The notes: generated by a model from the letters alone, not told the origin. A stretch of DNA of 64,000 nt from Gorsachius magnificus (GCA_034008185.1 CM067085.1:75628275-75692274); one strand, 5' to 3'; positions 1 to 23,127 are shown, counted from the first letter of the stretch. Translations and numbers: made by a program.

Positions 1-3000
1 CTCTAGAAGGACAATGGATGTCTTTAAAAGATACAAAGCTGCGATCCATTTGAGTAGTAGACTACTGGCATGCTCTTTTTATTTGACCTTTTGTCAGTTA
101 TCTTGGCAGTTTTATTCATGTTTAATGTATGATGAGACACACTTTTAGGTGAAGTAACATTGTAGATATGAGAACTGACGTGAAGCCACGCGGTAAGCTT
201 TGGAGATAGGTTGCATGTCCCTCTAAGGAAGAATTTTTTTCCCCATAGCAAGACATCATAAGCACAATGCGACAGAGCCTCCCAACTTTGTGTTCTACTT
301 GACCTGCCTCATGTTGGTATCTGACAGACAAAAGCAAACCACTGGAAAATCTGGAACGTGTGCTGCTTAGAGGCTGCTGGGATGACTCCTGTTTTATATT
401 GTAGTATATTACCCGCCAGGAATGGGTAACTTTGCAAAGCTTTACAAAAGATTCCTGACATAATACATCAACACCTATGAAGAAGGAATTCAGTGTGGTG
501 ACAGTATCAAATGGCACTCTACGAACAACATTAACAGCTATTGTACGGTCACTTTGATTAGTGGAGTTGTCCAGTAGAGACACAAAATAGATGCTGGGAT
601 CAGATCTCAAATGATCTCATCCTGTGTCTTCAGAATGCCGTGAGTCTCTTAGGCGGGAGTACCATAAATGGTGCGAGTGGTTATATGAAGTACTATTTTT
701 GTTCACCCTTTCCTTCTGTGGCAATCAGTCCTTACAGCAAACCTGCAGGAGGCAAACCCTGTATCTCAAGCTTCAGTTTGGGGTAGGAACAGCCAAACAT
801 TCAAATTCAGGCACTATTTATACTTTGAGTCCTGGAGCTAGGAGTAGAAAGATGTTATTGAAATGAATAACTACATTCTGGAAACGGTATAATGGTCTTA
901 TTTGGACTGACTGTCAGGTTTTTACATAAGTATTTGGCTACGTTAAGGCTCCTTTAGATTAGGAAGCAGTTGGAGGAGACACCTGTGTGTGGTAGAAATG
1001 GGGCCCAACGAGACTAAATTCTCAGCCATCAGAATATGGTCTGTTTAGAGTAATTGACTGTGTTTATGAAAAATTAGTCCAACAAAGTCTGAAGACGCTC
1101 AGAATGCTTGAAGTGTGTTGCTGGGTTTAAACCAAAGAAAATTCAGAATTCTGTCAAGTGAGGCAGGCCCCTGTGCTGTGTTACAGTGCTGTGTCCCACC
1201 GTGAGAGGGTGGGTGAGAACAGGGCCAGGTGCCTGTCGTTGCCTTCCGTGCTTTTCTCTGGCCTCTAAAAACTGCAGTTAGGTAGTGCTTCAGAGCTTGA
1301 ACGTACATAGCTGTTCTTAGTCCAGAAAGCATGTACTTGTTTAGTGACTGAGCTAAATATGTCCTCGAATGTTTCTACACGGTTTTATTAAGATTTTGCG
1401 CTTTTCTTAATTTTGGCAACTTCCCTTACGTGGCAGAACTGGAAGGCTAGTAGACCAAGTTAACTGAAGCCTCATGGTTATGTTGTAGCTTGTCTAGGAA
1501 CATACAAAAAGCACTAGTTCCTTTGGCGCAACTTCTTAGAAGAAACACACAGTATCTGCTCTTAGAAATTATTATCGTATATGGTATGCAGATTCACAGT
1601 CTTACAAGCTTAAACACTTTCATGTCTGTGTGTTGTTCTTTATGTGAAATGAAGCTTTCTCTCGCCTTAATAGCATGTCAAAACTGGTACTATAGCTGTG
1701 GAGCAGACAGGCATCTTCAACTGTTTTTTACCAGAACAGATGTCACATCATGTGATTGTAGAAAACTGGAACCACTTAGTTGCTTTTCAGGTCATAATAG
1801 GTGTTATGGTTATGTCTGATTATGGGGACTTAATTGTGAAATACCACAAACACCTTCCATAAAATATCTGACTTCAGTTGCAAACAAACGTGTAAGTCGC
1901 TATTTCATTTCAGTGTGTACAACTTCAGAAGCTTTCAACTGATATGTGCTGTAGTCTCCAAGTCTCCATATGAAAGAGCAAGATGAATATAAGTTTGTTT
2001 TCATAACACTTTAGACATCCAAGGAGATAAAATGAATTTTTTTAATACTAACTTGATAGGTTTTTTCCTGAACAGTGGCAGGGTACAGTGAATGATTAAT
2101 TCTTCCACTTGTTGCTGCAAAGTGCAAGAATGCCAGGCACCAAATATGGGAACCCCCACCTCTGGAAGATCTCTTAACCGCATGTTGAAATGGTTTGCTA
2201 AATCCCCATCTTGAGACAGGAGTGTGTCCAAGGTAAACAAACAAGGTAAACTGGTAAATCTTTTAAGATGACTGTAAGGTGAGGATGACTTCTGTAGCAG
2301 AGTAGTCTTATTTAATGGAAAAAGTCGATCTACCAAGTATGTTCAAAGTAAAAAATACCAGCGTAACTTGCAAGGAATGATGAATGATGGTACAAGGAAT
2401 AGTTTGCATTTCCCATTTACGCTGTTTCAGATTCTTGGAATCTAATTCATAGCTATGAGTTGAAAGAGTTTATCCAGGTCCTGAGGGAGCAGCTTCTGCA
2501 AGGCATATTGGAGAGCATACTCATGACTTGCATCCCTTCCTTTTTAGGCTCATTTTGTAGAGATTCTGTTACCTGAAATGGACCAGTGGGAAGACTGCTG
2601 CTACTGCTTTCCTGTTGCAGGGAAGAGTGGTGCTTGGGACAAAGAACAGGAAGGGGAAACTCTGTAGCTGGTAGCAACATCTCTGCTACTGCCAAGGGTG
2701 CAAGTCTGCTGTACTGGGGTGGGGGGACTCCGTTAATGCCTGTCTGTGGCAGGTTTAAAGAGTCTCCTTGGGTACTGTTGAGATGTTGATAGTACCCTTT
2801 GGGAGGGAAGCGAATAAATAGGAATGCAGCATTTGAACAAGTTGGGAGGTCTTTGGAGGCAGTGCAAATTGCTGTTTTGCTCAAAATGCAGTGTTGTGTT
2901 GGCTTTCTGGAGGTTCAGTGTCAGTCTGGTTCATTAGTGTGTTATGTGGTTGGGGTGTAATGCTGTTTGGACACATCCTCAGGCCCTTTCCCATTGTGCT

Positions 3001-3942
3001 GGATTTATCTCCCAACTGATGCCATTTGAAAAGACTGAATTTAGTAGTCTTTACTACTGATTTTTGGGTTATCCCTGTGTATCATAAATTTGTGTAGCCT
3101 TTGCAGAATAGATAGGGAAGGGCAGATGTTAGTTTTTAGTATTGTAGGGTATGTATCCAGTAAAGGGAGAATTGTGTGTACTTGAGCTGTGACTGAATTT
3201 GGCTTCCAGTAAGATTACAGTCTAATAACTTAAAAGTGTAGATGCAGAGCTATGTGAATGACTGGCACTATTTTGGAGGTAAAGGGGGAAAGAATAGAAA
3301 AAGGGGAGAGGAGGAGAAGGGAATACTGTGATTGGTTTTATATGTAGTACCTCTGTTTTTAAAACACTGTGAAAGTCATGAATGTCTGAAGACACAATGT
3401 TGTTCTTACGGTGGTGCTGGTGTTTTTTCTATGCAGTATTTGTAACTGTACCCTTTGGAACTCTAGTCATAGGCTGCAGAACAATGAATTGCTAATTGCA
3501 CCAATTATGTATCTTTAACTCTTGTTTTTTTACTTGTGTCTTGTAGATAGCTGATAGGAAGCCAGAAACACCCAGTAACTTCTTGATGGATCGCTTCCTT
3601 TTAAATATTCTTTACATTAGCTGAAATAACAAGCTAATGAATAGATGATTGGTAATAATTTGTACTGAGCAGCCCCACCTTTCACGCACAATTCAGTTTT
3701 GTAAACCAGCATTGAAGGAATAATTTTACTAAGTAATATAAAAATTAAGCTGTGAATTTAAAAGAAAAGTCTATATAAAAGCATTAAGATTTCTAGTGTC
3801 TTGCATTCTCTGTCTTTACTATGTAGCTATGAATGTGTTAAAGTTCATAACTTTGGCACAGAGTAATCTAATAATTCATCAGGCCACTTGCAGAGCGTCA
3901 GGATTTTTGGGTGTATATAAAGCCTGTCTGTAACTTTTCTCC

Positions 3943-4222
3943 TTTTTTTTTTTTTTTTTTTTTTTTTTCAGCAGACCTGCTGGCTTACATTTCCACACCA
4001 AATACAGAGGTCTTCTGGAGGAGTAGGAATTCCACACTGCAGCACGCTTTATATAATTGAGAAATTTAAAAATAAAATTCTTCAGTGTTTCAGTCTGCTT
4101 GTGGCCTTTCACGTTGGTGTTGCCTTGCTGTGCCGGACTTTGAAAGCAGCTGTATTAACAAAATATACAGGAGAAAAAGAACAAAAGTAGCAGAATTTAA
4201 AAAAAAAAAAAAAAAAAAAAAA
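3943..4222. repeat. T26 and A24 homopolymers 230 bp apart
   Basis: A run of 26 T (3943-3968) is followed about 230 bp later by a run of 24 A (4199-4222). The DNA between is unique-looking and was not recognised. In a plus-strand pre-mRNA the U and A runs could pair. They could also be tails of two opposed retroinsertions, but no target-site duplication was seen. Confidence 0.85.
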
Positions 4223-4763
4223 TAAGAGAAGGCAGCAGCAGTGTCATGACCAGGAGCATTGTAGTCAGTATGCGTGAAGGCCTGTAGCATTAAAAGCAAA
4301 GCTCATCTAAACAGTCTTCCTGTATCTATCACTGATTAGCAATTCTCTATGTCCTCACCATTTAATTTTACCTAGTGAATTATCTTTATTGCTTGGGGTT
4401 AAAGTTTTTAGACAATGAGAAGAGAAATGGCACACCTTGAAAAATAAACATTTTCCTCTTGGGGCTGGGCCTGCATAAAGGTGAGGTGATCCCACAGTAA
4501 GTCTGAAATGCCAGGTTTTACGTGGCAGGCACACTGAACATTGTTTCCCAGGACTTCCAAGCGAGGACTGGCATCTAGTTTGGTCCTGCTCTATTGTTGT
4601 AAGCATGCCTATTTTAAAATGCATCCAGTTCTCCTCCACCAGAGAAGCTGGTGAACCAGGAAGAGGTACGGTGACAAGTGGTTATAACTATGCAAAGTCT
4701 GGTAGTATATTAAATGCAGAACAGCAGAGTTGGATTCCTTGTTGAACTGAAGTGAGGGTGATC

Positions 4764-4940
4764 GAATGTTGGAACAGGTTGCCTGGGGAGGCTGTGGAAT
4801 CTCCATCCTTGGAGATATCTAAGACTCAGTTGGATGTGGTCCTGCGCAACCTGATCTAGTTAGACGTGCTTTGAGCTGGGATTGTGCTCGATGGCCTCCA
4901 GAGGTTCCTTCCAACCTGAATTATTATTTGATGCTGTGAA
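4764..4940 (+). mobile_element. CR1 LINE 3'-end fragment
   Basis: This matches the conserved 3' portion of avian CR1 in plus orientation. The order is: ggttgcctggggaggctgtgg, then the ccatccttggagat block, a cctgcgcaacctgatct block, and ggcctccagaggttccttcc followed by aacct. It ends near gatgctgtga, a decayed form of the CR1 terminal repeat. It is 5'-truncated, as most CR1 copies are, and has no coding potential. The many differences from the usual CR1 text suggest an older insertion. Confidence 0.9.
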
Positions 4941-7873
4941 TGGGCAGTTAGTACCTGGGAGTTAGTGTGCCACAGGAGTAAGTGTCTTCCTGCTGGCTAT
5001 GCCCATGGAGTATATAACCCCCGCTTCTGCCCTCCAAGTGGAAGGCAAGCTCATTTAGTGTTCCTGTTTGTTCCACAAACTTGCAAATGACTGGTTTTAA
5101 TCTGAAACTTTAAACACCCATGTGATTAGTACATTTCATAGACAGCAAGAGGCTTTTGTTTGTATGAATTCTTAGATTTGTAATGTGAGAACAATGCACG
5201 CACCTGCCGAGGAAAAGCATACCTTTTTGTCCCCCGTTCTTTCTGTTCCGGTGCACTGAGAGTGGCTGAGACTGGCCTGAGGTCTGGAAAATAACTGTAA
5301 CAACAAAAGTGAGGAATGGAGAGTATGTTTGTGCTTATCCTTTTCTAGTTGTTGCAATATAAAATCCGCTCATTTTGCAGATGAAATGAAAGGTGCCCCC
5401 CTTCACACACACTAATTGCCAGCTCTCTAAACCTCCTAGGAATTTCCGTTTTATTTGGCTCATGTCATCCTCAGCAGTGGAGGTTTTGTAATTGGAATTT
5501 ACTTAAAGTTTTGTCATATCTGTAAGCCAGAATAACACTTTTCCTTGTTGTACATTTTTGTTTGTGTAGTTCAGATATCAGTAGGGAACAGTAGCAATTT
5601 ACGTTGATTAGAATTCACTCAAAGTGTGTGTATGACTGCCACAGAAATTGCCTCTTCTCAGTGGCTTGTGGAAGTCCAGCAGGGCACTCGGACCCTGTGG
5701 TATGGGGCGCCATGCATGGAGTACAGGACGGGTTCAGATTGCAGTGCCTTTGATGGGGGGACTCTTTTCTGGCTAGGGTAATGTTTAATGGTGGGGTTTG
5801 GTTTGGGTTTTCTTAATATGTATGTCTGGGTTTATTTGAGTGGTCTTCTTAGAAGGCTGTGGTCAGGAACACATCTGTAAACTTCAGTTAACGTAAACTT
5901 TTTTTGTAATGGGAAATTCTGAACAGCCCTAATGACATTGGCAAGGGCATGAAACTGAATTGATGAGTAATTTTTGTTGACAGGTTATTAACAGAAATGA
6001 CAGTCAAGCTGGACTTGCAAGTATACTAACGCTATTTTTCTAAGCTGATACCAAACACCTTTATCTGAGTGTGCGGTAACTTTAGTTGATTTTATTGTGC
6101 GTAACTTGCTGTATTAATGGGAGGTAAAGAATTTGCTGCTTATTTCACTGCGGAGTACCACATAGTCTTCCTCCCTTCCGTTGAGAAATCTACGATAATC
6201 TTAGGGGGATAGGAAAGATAAAGGAGGCAACATAAGTGTATTCAGATGTCTTCCATTTTTTTCAGACACCTGCAACAAATACACCAGCATTTTCAACTTC
6301 CTTTACGTTTAGTTTCTGTAGGCTAGAACTTGTTGGACTTTGGTCTTTTGAGGACTTCTACTAATTATAGTGGAGTAAATAAAATGATTAAATACAAATT
6401 CTGCAGATTAGAACAGCCTTGCAAATCTTCTTGAGAGTTACTTTATTCAGAAACTACAGTTGCGCAAGGCAGTATGCAAAACAAGATATTTGGAAGAATT
6501 TTTGGCATATGCTTTATGCATACCCTGAAGTGCTCTGAAACTTACTGCAAATCAATGAAGAGATTGTGCTCTCAGGCTGGTCTCCCATCTGTCTTTTACG
6601 GAGCGCTGCCCCATAGGATTTCACACTTATGCCCTAACAAAGAGATGAGGCGTAATTTCCCCTTAAATCTTGTGTTCTAGAACAGGGGTTTGCTTCCTGC
6701 ACATCCCGACAGAGGAGATGGCAGCCCTGTAGAGGTGCCAGAGTGGATGGAAGGTGCCTGTGGTGGTGTGCTGTGGGCCTTGCCTCTCCTTGGCCCCGCT
6801 GCTCTCTCTGCAGCCCTCTGCGCGTGGAGCAGCCCTTGCCGTGTTGTAAAGCCCAGGCTAGGAAATCCTGCAGAGCTTGTTAGCCTGGGCTTTGCTCTTC
6901 TTGGGGCTTTGCCTTTGAAGACATGCCTCAGCAGTTACAGGCTGATGCTTGGGGGGGGTCCTGCTGTAATTTCCCTTTTTTAAAAAAAGTATATTTTCAC
7001 ACACAAAAATGGTGAACTATTGTGGCCCTTTGTTGATGGAGAAGTGTATGCCTAGGCTGTATTTCAGACTTGTTACCTGCAGTGCTGGCAACTGTATGCC
7101 GTGCATAGTTCATTTTACACATAGGTATTTCTTATCTGCAGGACAGTTCCTAGGAACCACATGCAAAAATGGAAGATAACTGTGCTTCTGTTTGTTACAA
7201 GTCTGTTGTTATGTGTTTGTTTGAAATTTTTGTCAGGGCTTCAGTTTGAAGCAGAAAGCCCTGCCTTCTCAAACCCTGAGGGGGGTGGAAGTGCTAGTCA
7301 GGTGAGACCTTTGCATTTTTTTTGTCAGCAGTTAAATAGTTAATTGCTGTTTGTATTCTTATCTTTGTAATTCATAATTAATAGACCACTGGATTAAAGA
7401 GGATAGTGAAGACTCTGTTTGTTTCATTTGACTGGCATATTGTCAAATTTCATGTATAACCAGGAAAGTCACAGGCTTAAAGTTGTTCTCTTTCATGATT
7501 TTGTCCTGTCCCCCACCTCCTCCTCTGCAAATTATTTGATACCTGTAGGAGTAACTTGCCAATGCTGGTAAGAAACCTTAACGTCTTTGAATATGTAAGT
7601 TCTGTTATAATAATAAGTTATGTAAATTATAAATAATGCTTTCTTAAATCTATATTTGCTGTTGAGTGTTTTCTCTCTTTATGAAAATACTGAGTGTTAA
7701 ATTCTGAAAATAAAATATAGCTCTGAAGTGTATGCTTAGGTGCTTTCCTGTTTTGACCCCCAAAGTGACCAATATGATGCTTTTTTTTTTTTTAAGCCAG
7801 GGCTGCCATGCTGCTGTTGCTTTGTGACGTGCTGTAATTTGGAAAAGTCAAATGTTGCATTTTCTCTCAACAG

Positions 7874-17614
<9,741 letters not shown>

Positions 17615-18940
17615 AATGAAGGTGAAAGGTGAGATGCTTCTCATGTTGTTGGAAACACCAGAACAAAAATGATTTCTCAAGTAATCTGCTCTCACAATTA
17701 GAGACAGATCTTTGTGGAGAGATGCTGCGACTTCTACTTTTGCCCTAAAGTGGGAAGAAACTTTCTCAAATTCTAGTTCACCATTTCTAAACAGATACCT
17801 ATATTGCACTTTAAAATGTCACTGAGGTTTTTTTAAAAGAAAGAAACTATCTTTAAATCATCAATATGTTTATATTTTCAGGAAATCAGGCATATTTTAC
17901 TCTTTGGCTTTTTTTTTTAAATTTGTTTTCTCCAAATGTGTATTTGGCGTGGATCAAACCAAAGGTAGGAGAAGTTTATACTACCTTGATACTGAATACA
18001 TGAAAGTGACTTTTTGTTTTGTCACGCTGCCTATACTCAAGCAATTCACAGGCAACATTTTGCACACCTAGAAGCAAGCACTTACTGTTGTTGTTTTTGA
18101 AGACTTAATGTTGAGTTCATAAAAATAGCATCTTAGATACAGACAACGATGGAGTAACACATTAAAATGTAGCCCATCACTCTTATCTTCAGGCTAACCT
18201 ATATCTTTTTTTAATTTGAAGAATAAGAGCCTGAAAAACTGCTGTTCCATGGTATCGGAATACCTCAAATGGATTTACATGGTATTTTTGTAATACAATC
18301 AGTGATTTTCATAACTTGCTTCACTGGACCTACTTTTCATTGCACTTGTAAATGCTAGCACCATTAGCCATGACAAGCTTTGGGTAACACAGCTGCACAT
18401 TCTATAGGATCATAATATACAGGAACAGAAAAAAGCTTGGTTACTAGATCCATTCCATACAAGTGCAAGTTACCGTTTAAAAACAGGTTAAGCAGGTAGT
18501 GATTGTAATACAGCCAATAGCGGAGCTCATCATAGCTGCCTTGGGGAGAGAAATGCCTTCTCATTTTGGACTCTCCATTCTTTCCCTTACTCAGAGGGCT
18601 ACAGTCCACTATGTGCTTTTAGCCAATGGAGGATTGCGTTATTATGCAAGGGTTTTACAGGTTTGTCATGCAAGATAAATCCTCTGTCCCTCAGTCTTCT
18701 GTGTATGCTGGCTGCATGTGTGAAATTCAGAGAGTAAACTACTGAATTTTGTCCAAGTGACCAAATGGGACTGCTGATCTCGGGTGCCCATCAGATTGAT
18801 GTTAATGAAGCAAGCAAAGCACACGCACATAACTTGGTGCTTGAGAAACAGCTCCTCCTCAAAACACAAAGCAGCGCTTCCTCTATGTAGAAAGTAGGTA
18901 TTTTCATGAACAAGTACTTCCAAAGTGACTTCCTTTTCTT

Positions 18941-18968
18941 GGGGGGGGGGGGGCGGTGTCGGGGGGGG
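18941..18968 (+). repeat. Interrupted G-run in the 3' UTR (possible G-quadruplex)
   Basis: Thirteen G, then cggtgtc, then eight G. In the sense RNA this has enough G-tracts to form a quadruplex. The surrounding 3' UTR is AT-rich, so the run stands out. Run length could be affected by assembly error. Confidence 0.8.
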
Positions 18969-19212
18969 TCAGTGGTGCTGCATTTCAATTGCCTTCAGAC
19001 CCGAACACTGAAATAGAGTAACAATTACTGCCAAACTCATTTATTACTCTTTTTCTACTTTCGGCAATGTGTGGTGTCTCAATATTTGTAAATTCAGGAT
19101 TATGTTTATACTTCTCCTGACCTTCTAAAAGCAACTGCTCTTAGACCACTTCCTGAAATTGGCTTACTGAAGGAAGAACTTTGTTCCTGTAAGGTCATTA
19201 AGGGAGCCTTTT

Positions 19213-19244
19213 AATTTTTTTTTATTTTTTTTTATTTTTTTTTA
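19213..19244 (+). repeat. (T8-9 A)n simple repeat in 3' UTR
   Basis: Three T-runs separated by single A bases, then AAAAA. Low-complexity sequence with no gene signal. Confidence 0.85.
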
Positions 19245-19925
19245 AAAACCCAAACAAATAAGCAAGTAAACATGAATAACTGCCTGAACCTCCCTTGTTC
19301 CACATATAGAAGACTATTTGGGCCATATTTTTCACACAGCAATCAGATGTAAAATCTGTGTTCAGTGCTTCCATGGCTGGTGTTTATTCTCTATAAATTG
19401 ATATATAACAGCTCCATAAAATTGGTATTATAAAACGTTGTTTTATCAGATATCAGGAAACAGCAGCTTTAGCTGTGTCTTCTGGCCTTCCCTTTAGGGA
19501 AACCTTGGACTTTGCACTTTTTAAAACAAACAAACAAAAATTAATTCTATCAGAATCATCCATCTGTACAATGCCTTTCTGAACGTTTCTTGCTTTTGCC
19601 AACATTCTTTTGTCTGTGGGATATGCGAGATGAGTTCCCAATCATTTTGTTTGACTGTGACCAGTGAGCAAATACATTGTGCATGTGATTCAGAGATGAC
19701 TTGAGCAGTGTCTGTCTTCTAGTCCTCCTCTATTTTGTTCATAGTGTGCAAGTGCTATTATGAGTATTGAAAATTATGGTGATGATGTTTTTAAATGTTG
19801 AAAAGATGGGGTCTTTCAGATTGAATTTTTCATTATGTGCCTTTATGATTACTGTATTCAATTGTGTATTCTTTGTCTCTTAAACATATGCTTACCTTTT
19901 TAGCTCTATAAAACTACCAGTTTCC

Positions 19926-19931
19926 AATAAA
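19926..19931 (+). terminator. SLC25A24: Poly(A) signal AATAAA of SLC25A24
   Basis: The only canonical AATAAA I found between the stop codon and 20 kb. It is followed within about 30 bases by the GT-rich stretch ggagtgtgctgatgtgtttt, a typical downstream element, which puts cleavage near 19945-19950. Confidence 0.85.
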
Positions 19932-21450
19932 TGTTGGTTTCCTTATCCGTCTGGAGTGTGCTGATGTGTTTTTCATGGCCTGATAGAGAGATGACACTTC
20001 TTTATTGCACTATATGCATAATACTCAATGTAAAACATGAAGGTAATTTACCTAAAAATAAGTTTGAGACTAGCCTATGCTTTGCTATTACATTGATATT
20101 TGAAAACCTGGTTTGAGATTAGTCGATTGTCATGCTCTTTAAGACTCTAGCTGTCTCATTGCTTAGTGGAAGATCACATAAGGTTTAATATTTTTGCTTG
20201 TTCATTGAGCAGTATTGCACCATGATTTGCTTCTGTGTATGCTGCATGACAGAATGCTTAATAATAAGAACAAATATATTTGCTTGTGTTCTTAAATGTT
20301 TCTCTTGCTTTCATCTTTTTTGTTCTTACTTGTTAGTCAAAGGATCAATATAAAAATCTTTTAAAGGTACTAGACTTAATTTCCTCTGCATGTGTAGCAT
20401 GGCTATCCTACTAAAAGCATGCTTAGTAGTAGCCAGCTTTGACAACTCCTTAGGAATTTTTCACACCAATGCTTCAAATGTTGGAGAGAATTGTAAAAAA
20501 TTAGGGAGGCTTTTCTTGTCTTTGACTTCCTGTAAATACAGTTCTTGTAATGTAAGATTCAGAAGTTTTCTTTTAAATCATGGAAGAGGTAGATGCTTGG
20601 TGTGTGATTCCTGTCTAAGTGGACAATCTGATGTTCAAATCTACTCGAGGCAAGGATGCTTTTAACTGGAAATTCTCTGCAATTGGCAAGGCTGGGCTGT
20701 GAATGTCTCTCACAGTGATGAAGTGGTAAGGTGTGATCTTGAAGATGTCTGAGCGAGATGGTCTCCCCATCCCCTCCAAAAAGAAAATCTAAACTGCTAC
20801 AAAAATGTAGGACGGGTATTTAAAGTACTGCTTTCAAGCTAGCTTTCTGCAGTCTTTTAATCAAAGACTGGTCCTGGTAAGATGCTTTTTTGATGCATGG
20901 GAGTTAGTACACAGGTAGCATGTATGGTGTTTGGCTTTTGGAACTGCTCAGATCTGGAAGGCGTGTAGTACCATTATTTCTAACTGCTTGCAACTACATG
21001 CAGCTTGTCTTAATACTGAGGCAGCAAAAACCCATGGACAGGCAGTCTGTCTAGGGCAGCATACTTCTCTCCCTTATAAAAATGGTTTTACTGTCATTTT
21101 GAAGTGTGTGTGTTGGCCAAGGGAAGTAGAATGCTAAGTGAGTATCTCAACTGTTTGTTCAAGCTTATTCCTTTAGTTTCTAGTGTATTCCACCAATGTA
21201 TTTTCATAATCTGTTGAAATAGTGTGTTGCCATAATGCATTCTGAGGGCTTAAATTAGAGGTGAGAGATTTGTAGGTTGCTGGCTTTCATCCCTTGTCTT
21301 AAAATGTTTAGTCTGAAGCTTGCTAAATTCTGCAGTCCAGAAAAATCTTTCATGTTTCCTCTGTATCCTGTGTTTTGCTAGGTGTTTGATATTTTTCAAA
21401 ATGTAGTGCCTGTAGATCTTACGGAAAATATTGCCATACAACTCGCTACT

Positions 21451-21560
21451 GCCTTTTCAGTTAAACTGAGGCACAAAGAGGATGTAAATCATGTAGTAGA
21501 ATCAGTAAGCTAATAAGAGGTTCAGGAACTGTGCATCCACATCCAAGCTGATCCCTAACC
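21451..21560 (+). mobile_element. MIR-type SINE relic (partial)
   Basis: Contains ttttcagttaaactgaggca, then caaagaggatgtaaatcatg, then cagtaagctaataagaggtt. The spacing follows the MIR core text (gatgaggaaactgaggcaca, gagaggttaag, cagctagtaagtggcag). It is highly diverged and 5'-truncated. Confidence 0.5.
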
Positions 21561-22653
21561 CCTCTTAGCTTTTCTGGGGTGTTCCCTGAGCAAATGATTC
21601 TTCCTGTGCACAGGCCTATATGTAACAGGCCCAGCAGGGAAAGGAAAAGCTTTATTTGTTTTCCCTTTGAGATCTTTGTGGGGTGACTGCTATTTGGTAG
21701 CTTCAACACTAGAAAACACTGCAGAAATGGCTTGGAATTTGAAATGGGGCTACCAGTGTGTGTCCTCCCCTCCTGACCGTGGTGGGCGTCCTGGCAGGAC
21801 ATGCTTCCAGCAGCAGTGGCATTCCTCCCAGTGGCACCAGCCCAGGCCCTGGCTGTCTTGCACACTGGCTAGTGGAAATGCCATGGTGAACACTGTGTAC
21901 TGAAAACCACTTGGCAGGTTTCCTTTCTGCAAAAGAACACTGGGTGCTGGTGTGCTACCCAGGTGAGGCTGGGCATGGACCTGCCTGATGCCCAAATTAG
22001 CCTTCTGAGGCCCAGGCTGAGGTAGCTTCTGTTCTTTACTCTCTCATTTCAAACCTCTGAGCTAGCTGCACTTGCTGGTATGCAGCAGAACTTACTGGCA
22101 CCTTTTCATTCCCTTCTAATACTTGAAGGTTAGGGAAGGTAAGGCAAGAAGTGTGTTGCAGTATGTGATGTGGCTACACATAGACTACTAAAGTATCAAG
22201 GATGTCTTAACCTGCAGGCTGTTTGCCATGTAAGGAAGTGTGGGTTTTAAATGCTTCCCCTTCTGATGTCTGAGTGGTCTTGGGGATGGCTTTTAAGGCT
22301 TACATTACAAGATACTGATCTAAACTGTATGTTGTAGAGAACATAATTGGTGAGAACTGGATATTCAACACAAAGCGTGATTTTGGTATATTGGCAGTCT
22401 TGCTGGGTGAATTATGTCTAGCTTTTAAGCCCTCCTGGTGTCTGAAAATGTGTAGAAAACTGTTTCTTTTTTTGTCAATATTTGTGCAATTCAGGGTAAA
22501 AATTGTTTCTGTTCTGGCAACTAACTAAATGCTCGAGTACTGTGCACCTAAACTCGTAGACTTCAAGTCTGTTTTGCTAAAGGGGTGACAAAGAAGTCCA
22601 GCATGTACTGTGTAGGTGTATAAAAAAAACAACCCACCCCATAGTGTGTATAC

Positions 22654-22683
22654 AGATATATACATATTGCTGTATATATATCT
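22654..22683. repeat. AT-rich imperfect hairpin
   Basis: Arms agatatatac and gtatatatatct flank an 8-base loop within a (TA)-rich microsatellite of about 50 bp. Probably slippage-derived. Confidence 0.75.
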
Positions 22684-23127
22684 ATATACATATAAACCCT
22701 TTTCTTCTCTGCACCAAGTTTGTGCATCTCCTTTGTGCTGGAGCAGCTTCCTGAACGTCCGCTTAATTGAACACACTTGAAGCAGGGAAACTGCTGTCCC
22801 TGCAGATCTTCACTCTGCAAGCTGGAAGTGTGAGATCGAGGAGGAGGAGACAGTAGGTTCGCTTAAATAACATGTCAGTAGTACTCAGAACAAAATCCAG
22901 AATGGTTTTGTCCCCTCTAGGCTCATGTAAAGCAGAATATCTGGTGTCCATCCCCCTGAAGTAGGTGTACGCAAAAGACCATTAAGTTGGAAGGTGGGAG
23001 TATGGGGGATGAACTTTGGAATGAGTGCTCCTGCCATCTTAAACTAAGCCTTTTGCTAACGTATTTGACCTGTAGTTTAGCTCTTGCTATAGTACTGATA
23101 TGGAAGTGTGCTCGCTCTCTTTAAAGA

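Larger units (their letters stand above)
1..7873 (+). other. SLC25A24: Presumed intron 1 of SLC25A24 (5' boundary outside window)
   Basis: No coding exon was recognised here. The first recognised exon opens at 7874 with a complete codon after a cag acceptor, so an upstream coding exon must exist. In the family that exon encodes about 60 residues including EF-hand 1. The stretch is AT-rich and CpG-poor, with no promoter-like CpG island, so the gene start is probably upstream of base 1. It contains a CR1 fragment at 4764-4940 and paired T and A homopolymers at 3943-4222. The open frames in it are short and unlike any family I know. That it is intron is an inference. Confidence 0.7.
17615..19950 (+). 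other. SLC25A24: SLC25A24 3' UTR
   Basis: Runs from the TGA to the cleavage region just past the AATAAA at 19926. It is AT-rich with no open frame of interest. It contains a G-run at 18941-18968 and a T-rich repeat near 19213. An ATTAAA at about 18163 could serve as a weak alternative poly(A) signal. The exact cleavage site cannot be read from sequence alone. Confidence 0.8.
19951..23127. other. Intergenic, no gene recognised
   Basis: AT-rich DNA downstream of the poly(A) site. It contains an MIR-like relic at 21451-21560 and an AT-rich hairpin at 22654-22683. No splice-linked open frames resembling a known protein were seen. Confidence 0.7.

Noticed and set aside
7161..7343. Short frame with a hydrophobic N-terminal stretch, signal-peptide-like
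   Set aside because: It lies in the presumed intron just upstream of exon 2, is only 60 codons, and has no support from splice sites or family resemblance.
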